Assembly: GCA_963791295.1 (NCBI GenBank)
Contig: CAWBRY010000001.1
Coordinates: 186,001-250,000, forward strand
Reading direction: 5' to 3'
DNA length: 64,000 nt
Source: CAWBRY01 sp963791295
Lineage (GTDB): Bacteria; Bacteroidota; Bacteroidia; Chitinophagales; Chitinophagaceae
How positions within the stretch are numbered: the first letter of the stretch is position 1; every line of letters starts with the position of its first letter. Of the stretch, positions 60,069 through 64,000 are shown in pieces. The position numbers were made by a program, and so were the translations under genes. A model generated the notes under the pieces. That model was not told where the DNA came from. It worked only from the letters and a program-made list of their open reading frames with translations, and searched no databases.

Positions 60069-61649
60069 ATGGTAGATATCAAACCAGATGAAATATCAGC
60101 GATCCTCCGGCAGCAACTAGGCAATTTTAATTCTGGTGCCGACATGGAAGAAGTGGGTACGGTCTTACAGGTGGGCGACGGCATTGCACGTGTATACGGC
60201 TTGGGCAATGTACGTTATGGAGAGCTGGTTGAATTTGAAAATGGAGTTCGGGCCATTGCCTTGAATCTGGAAGAAGATAATGTGGGAGTTGTATTGATGG
60301 GAGAGAGTGGAAATATCAAAGAGGGAGCGAAGGTTCGCCGTACCGGACAAATTGCGTCTATCCAGGTAGGTGAGGGAATGTTAGGTCGCGTGGTGAATAC
60401 GTTGGGTGAACCCATCGATGGCCGTGGGCCAATCGCCGGGGAACGCTTTGAGATGCCCCTAGAAAGAAAAGCGCCAGGTGTAATCTTTAGAGAGCCGGTA
60501 AAAGAACCTTTGCAAACAGGCATTAAGGCGATAGATGCCATGATCCCAATTGGACGTGGCCAACGCGAATTGGTTATCGGCGACAGGCAGACGGGCAAGA
60601 CGGCAATATGTGTGGATACGATCATCAATCAAAAAGAATTTTATGCAGCGGGCAAGCCCGTTTACTGTATATATGTTGCCATTGGCCAAAAGGCCTCCAC
60701 TATTGCAGGAGTAATGAGGACCTTGCAAGACGCGGGCGCCATGGATTATTCCATCATTGTCGCCGCTTCGGCATCAGATCCGGCTCCCCTGCAATTCTAT
60801 GCACCTTTTGCAGGAGCGGCCATTGGAGAATTTTTCCGGGACACTGGCCGGCCTGCATTGATCATTTATGATGACCTGTCCAAACAAGCCGTTGCTTACC
60901 GCGAAGTTTCATTGTTGTTGCGTAGACCTCCCGGACGTGAAGCTTATCCCGGTGACATCTTTTATTTACACAGCCGTTTGCTGGAAAGAGCTGCGAAGAT
61001 TGTAAGTGATGATAAGATCGCGAAAAATATGAACGACGTCCCTGCGAGTATCAAGCATTTAGTGAAAGGCGGTGGCTCCCTGACGGCTCTGCCTATTATT
61101 GAAACACAGGCTGGAGACGTGTCGGCCTATATTCCAACAAATGTTATATCCATCACAGATGGGCAGATATTTCTGGAAGGTAATTTATTCAATGCCGGCA
61201 TCCGTCCCGCAATTAACGTAGGCATCTCCGTTAGTCGCGTGGGTGGAAATGCACAGATCAAATCCATGAAGAAGGTGGCGGGTACATTGAAGCTCGACCA
61301 GGCGCTGTATCGTGAGTTGGAAGCGTTTTCAAAATTCGGAGGCGACCTGGATGCAGCGACAAAGTCTGTGATCGACAAAGGCGCGCGTAACGTGGAAATA
61401 TTAAAACAACCTCAATACTCACCTTTCCCGGTGGAAAAGCAAGTAGCCATCATTTACCTGGGTACGAATGGATATCTAAAGGATGTCGCGGTAAGAAAGG
61501 TCAGGGAATTTGAAGATCATTTTCTCTTGGAAATGGAAAACAAGATGCCGGAGCTCATGGCCGAATTCAAAAAAGGTAACCTGCCTGAAGATGGTTTAAA
61601 GAAAATGGTCCAGCTGGCAAATGAAATAATACCTGCGTATAAAGCTTGA
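60069..61649 (+). CDS. atpA: F0F1 ATP synthase subunit alpha
   Basis: A 526-residue subunit of the F1 hexamer carrying the non-catalytic nucleotide sites. Walker A is GDRQTGKTAI near residue 170; ALIIYDDLSKQAVAYR and the signature PAINVGISVSRVGGNAQ are present. Normal length. It is the last recognisable atp gene: atpG, which usually follows atpA, is absent. The 152-base gap after it (61650-61801) has no clear terminator or gene. Confidence 0.97.
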   Translation: MVDIKPDEISAILRQQLGNFNSGADMEEVGTVLQVGDGIARVYGLGNVRYGELVEFENGVRAIALNLEEDNVGVVLMGESGNIKEGAKVRRTGQIASIQVGEGMLGRVVNTLGEPIDGRGPIAGERFEMPLERKAPGVIFREPVKEPLQTGIKAIDAMIPIGRGQRELVIGDRQTGKTAICVDTIINQKEFYAAGKPVYCIYVAIGQKASTIAGVMRTLQDAGAMDYSIIVAASASDPAPLQFYAPFAGAAIGEFFRDTGRPALIIYDDLSKQAVAYREVSLLLRRPPGREAYPGDIFYLHSRLLERAAKIVSDDKIAKNMNDVPASIKHLVKGGGSLTALPIIETQAGDVSAYIPTNVISITDGQIFLEGNLFNAGIRPAINVGISVSRVGGNAQIKSMKKVAGTLKLDQALYRELEAFSKFGGDLDAATKSVIDKGARNVEILKQPQYSPFPVEKQVAIIYLGTNGYLKDVAVRKVREFEDHFLLEMENKMPELMAEFKKGNLPEDGLKKMVQLANEIIPAYKA

Positions 61650-61801
61650 TTTTAGTTAGGTGATCATTTATGGCTCGCGACTTCGAAAAATAATATTTTT
61701 TTTCATTCTCTAGTTGCTCTATTCCAGTAAGTAGATTTTAGAATATGATTAACTTCGGCAGGCAAAATATTTGCCAGCCTGGGGCCTCAGTGGAATAGCG
61801 T

Positions 61802-64000
61802 ATGAGAAACTTGAGAAAGAGAGTAGTCATTTCAGCATTCATTATTTCTGGAACTGTTCACGCTCAATCGTGGAAAGAATACACCGACAGTGCCCGTCTA
61901 AACCTCGATCAGAAAGACAACGGCGGCGCCATTGAATATTATCTGAAGGCAAACGAACTACTCAAGAAGGATTCGGCCATCAGCATTACTTATGCAGAAA
62001 ATAATAATGCGATCGGTGATCTGTACGTCACCACAGGACAATACGGAAAGGCAGAACCTTTCTATGCCAATGCACTGGAGCTTAGAGAAAAAATGCAGGG
62101 GAAACAGAATCTCGACTATGCCCTGAGTTCTCATAACCTTGGTCGCCTGTACCGAATGCTTGGGAAGTATGAAAAAGCCGAGACCTTGCTGATCGAAGCA
62201 AAGCAAATCCGCGAAAGGCTTCTTGGCACCCAAAACGCCGACTACGCCAACAGTTGCAATAATCTCGGAATCTTATACGTCGAGATCGGCGAATACGACA
62301 AGGCAAAACCACTTTATCTTGAAGCCAGGAGTATCAGGGAAAAAGTGTTGGGCAAAGAACATGTTGACTATGCAGCCAGTTGTAATAACCTGGCGATATT
62401 GAATGTACTGACCGGTCATTTTCCCGAGGCCGAACAATTATATATCGAAGCCAAGAATATAAGAGAAAAGGCGCTGGGCAGAGAAAATCCGGTTTATGCG
62501 GCTAGTTGTAATAACCTCGCAGCTCTTTATCTTGACCGCGGCCAATATCAAAAAGCAGAGCCCCTCTATCTTGAAGCCAGGCAGATAAGGGAAAAGACAT
62601 TAGGCAAGGAGCATCCGGATTATGCTTCTAGTTGCGATAACCTCGCCATATTATATATGGACATCGGCCAGTATGAAAAAGCCGAACAACTTTACCTCGA
62701 AGCCCGTAAGATCCGGGAGAAAGTATTGGGCAAGGAACATCCCGACTATGCCCGCGGTTGTAATAATCTGGGACTATTCTACAGGAACTTGGGTCAGTTC
62801 GAAAAATCCGAGGCGCTGCTTTCCGAGGCAAGACAAATAATAGGTACCCTATTCGGCAAGGAGCATTTCGAATATGGCAAGAGTTGTAATAACCTTGGCG
62901 CCTTATATATGGACATGGGCAGGTTTGATAAATCAGGACCATTACACGAGGAAGCTCGTGAAATATGGGCAAAGGTGTTGGGAAAAGATCATCCTGAATA
63001 TGCAAAGAGTTGCCATAACCTGGGAATGGTTAGCCGGAAAGCCGGTGATTTTAATAAAGCAATTGAATGGTTGGTGGAAGGAAAGACGATCCGTGAAAAG
63101 GCATTAGGCAAAGAGAACATCGACTATGCCGAGAGTTGTGACATTCTTTCTCTTACCTATGCGGAGATCGGGGATTATAAAAAAGCAGAATCTCTTCAAA
63201 TGGAGGCCAAAGAGATCCGGGGCAATGTTGTTGGAAAAGAGCACCCATTATATGTAGAAAGTTGCATGAACCTGGCTAACCTGTATGTAGCCATGAATAA
63301 ATTAGACCAGGCTAATCAACTCTATGATGAGGCGATGACCTATGAGAAGGTACAGGTAGAAAAGATTTTTCGGTTTACTACGGAGCCCGAAAAACAATCG
63401 TATCTGAAAAATATCAACGAGTATAAAAATTATTTTCTTTCTTTTCACTCGATGGCTAACACTCACGCCGATGGCGGTTCCATCTACGACCTTTCACTTA
63501 CATACAGAAATCTGATCTTATCTTCATCTCAACAACTTCGGCAGATAGCTTATAGTTCCACCGATACAGTGATAGCCAACAGATACAATGATTGGATCAA
63601 TACGCGTTCACAGCTTGCATTCCTGTATACAAAGCCTGCGATCGAACGGCAGGATGAAGTGAAAGTATTGGAAGAAAAAGCAAATAGCCTGGAAAAGGAA
63701 TTAACCCGGACGCTTTCTCATTTTCATGCGACGCAACGGGAGGTTAGTTGGCAGTCTGTGCGCAATGGATTGCATGACGGCGAGGCTGCCATTGAGTTCA
63801 TGGATTTCCAGGATTACACGGGGAGCAAGCCATCGGACAATAATTTTTATATCGCGCTGATGATCCGTAAGGATAAGCCGACACCAGAGTTAATTAAACT
63901 TTTTGAAAGAAAGCAGTTGGACTCCTTATTAAATTATCGGGGAACGAGTCCCGGGCAGCACATCATTTCCTACTTATATGGTAGCAGACCTGCTTCGTCT
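61802..64000 (+). CDS. Secreted TPR-CHAT protein, truncated by the window end
   Basis: At least 733 residues, running off the window without a stop codon. The signal region (MRNLRKRVVISAFIISGTVHAQ) is followed by about ten to eleven tetratricopeptide repeats with an exact 42-residue (126-base) period up to about residue 515. Most carry a Cys in SCNNL (kinesin-light-chain-like type). A helical linker follows, and from about residue 650 the start of a CHAT domain (WQSVRNGLHDGEAAIEFMDF, FYIALMIRKDKPTPELIKL). CHAT is a caspase-related peptidase fold; its catalytic His and Cys would lie beyond the window. It directly follows atpA, where atpG would be expected. Confidence 0.88.
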   Translation, partial: MRNLRKRVVISAFIISGTVHAQSWKEYTDSARLNLDQKDNGGAIEYYLKANELLKKDSAISITYAENNNAIGDLYVTTGQYGKAEPFYANALELREKMQGKQNLDYALSSHNLGRLYRMLGKYEKAETLLIEAKQIRERLLGTQNADYANSCNNLGILYVEIGEYDKAKPLYLEARSIREKVLGKEHVDYAASCNNLAILNVLTGHFPEAEQLYIEAKNIREKALGRENPVYAASCNNLAALYLDRGQYQKAEPLYLEARQIREKTLGKEHPDYASSCDNLAILYMDIGQYEKAEQLYLEARKIREKVLGKEHPDYARGCNNLGLFYRNLGQFEKSEALLSEARQIIGTLFGKEHFEYGKSCNNLGALYMDMGRFDKSGPLHEEAREIWAKVLGKDHPEYAKSCHNLGMVSRKAGDFNKAIEWLVEGKTIREKALGKENIDYAESCDILSLTYAEIGDYKKAESLQMEAKEIRGNVVGKEHPLYVESCMNLANLYVAMNKLDQANQLYDEAMTYEKVQVEKIFRFTTEPEKQSYLKNINEYKNYFLSFHSMANTHADGGSIYDLSLTYRNLILSSSQQLRQIAYSSTDTVIANRYNDWINTRSQLAFLYTKPAIERQDEVKVLEEKANSLEKELTRTLSHFHATQREVSWQSVRNGLHDGEAAIEFMDFQDYTGSKPSDNNFYIALMIRKDKPTPELIKLFERKQLDSLLNYRGTSPGQHIISYLYGSRPASS

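Noticed and set aside
60215..60628. 137-codon minus-strand frame opposite atpA
   Set aside because: Shadow of atpA; composition follows the complementary codons.
61735..61800. GGCAAA/TTTGCC inverted repeat as a terminator after atpA
   Set aside because: The stem is only 6 bp with a 3-base loop and no T tract follows, so I do not call it.
61802..63330. Regular 126-base periodicity that might suggest a tandem DNA repeat or CRISPR-like array
   Set aside because: The period is 42 codons and the repeats translate into TPR units; copies vary at synonymous sites, so it is a protein repeat.

Overview
The window reads as a chromosomal segment from a Bacteroidota bacterium, most likely class Chitinophagia (Chitinophagaceae-like). 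The grounds are the gene content (TonB-dependent receptors with an N-terminal carboxypeptidase-regulatory domain, a DUF1800/DUF1501 pair, an AtpB with a secreted His-rich N-terminal extension, ECF sigma/anti-sigma pairs), the scarcity of Shine-Dalgarno sites, and repeated Bacteroidota-type promoters (TAnnTTTG -7 boxes, one with a perfectly spaced TTTG at -33). I see no rRNA, tRNA, CRISPR array, insertion sequence or prophage.

Layout. 1-7.1 kb: a secreted two-PDZ protein, then a tight gatB - TlpA-like lipoprotein - RND/MMPL exporter - recO operon. 7.1-10.2 kb: amidohydrolase (minus), prfA, and a glycine-rich DUF937-like protein. 10.2-10.6 kb: a gene-poor stretch with a candidate small RNA. 10.5-12.9 kb (minus): VanZ, an RskA-type anti-sigma factor, its ECF sigma factor and gcvH. 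13-25.7 kb: a beta-barrel receptor, cyclophilin, serS, an AlkB-like hydroxylase, DUF1800+DUF1501, and OPT and POT peptide transporters. 25.8-28.2 kb: purD and tryptophan 2,3-dioxygenase. 28.4-34.5 kb: the rod-elongation operon mreB-mreC-mreD-mrdA-rodA. 34.5-39.2 kb: an MBL-fold hydrolase, then a minus-strand operon galE - transketolase C-half - ECF sigma - repeat-containing anti-sigma-like protein - Spy-like protein.

39.2-53.1 kb is the most coherent region and I read it as a phosphate-scavenging island: PiT transporter, DUF47/PhoU-like partner, OprO/P-type porin, TonB receptor with a beta-helix partner, a PlcP/Agt-like phosphoesterase-glycosyltransferase pair (possible phospholipid-to-glycolipid remodelling), a type I phosphodiesterase/alkaline phosphatase, and a PhoR/PhoB-like two-component system. 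Tandem 11-bp direct repeats of an NTAAY core precede the porin (five units), the TonB receptor (six units) and the phosphatase (three units). They look like a Bacteroidota version of the PhoB operator and tie the island together.

53.2-64 kb: a secreted 743-residue protein whose C-terminus carries a His/Cys arrangement resembling clan CD (caspase/separase-like) peptidases, an MsbA-type ABC exporter, the ATP synthase genes atpB-E-F-H-A (with a strong hairpin between atpE and atpF and no atpG after atpA), and finally a secreted TPR-CHAT protein running off the end of the window. Two candidate caspase-fold proteins thus flank the ATP synthase genes.
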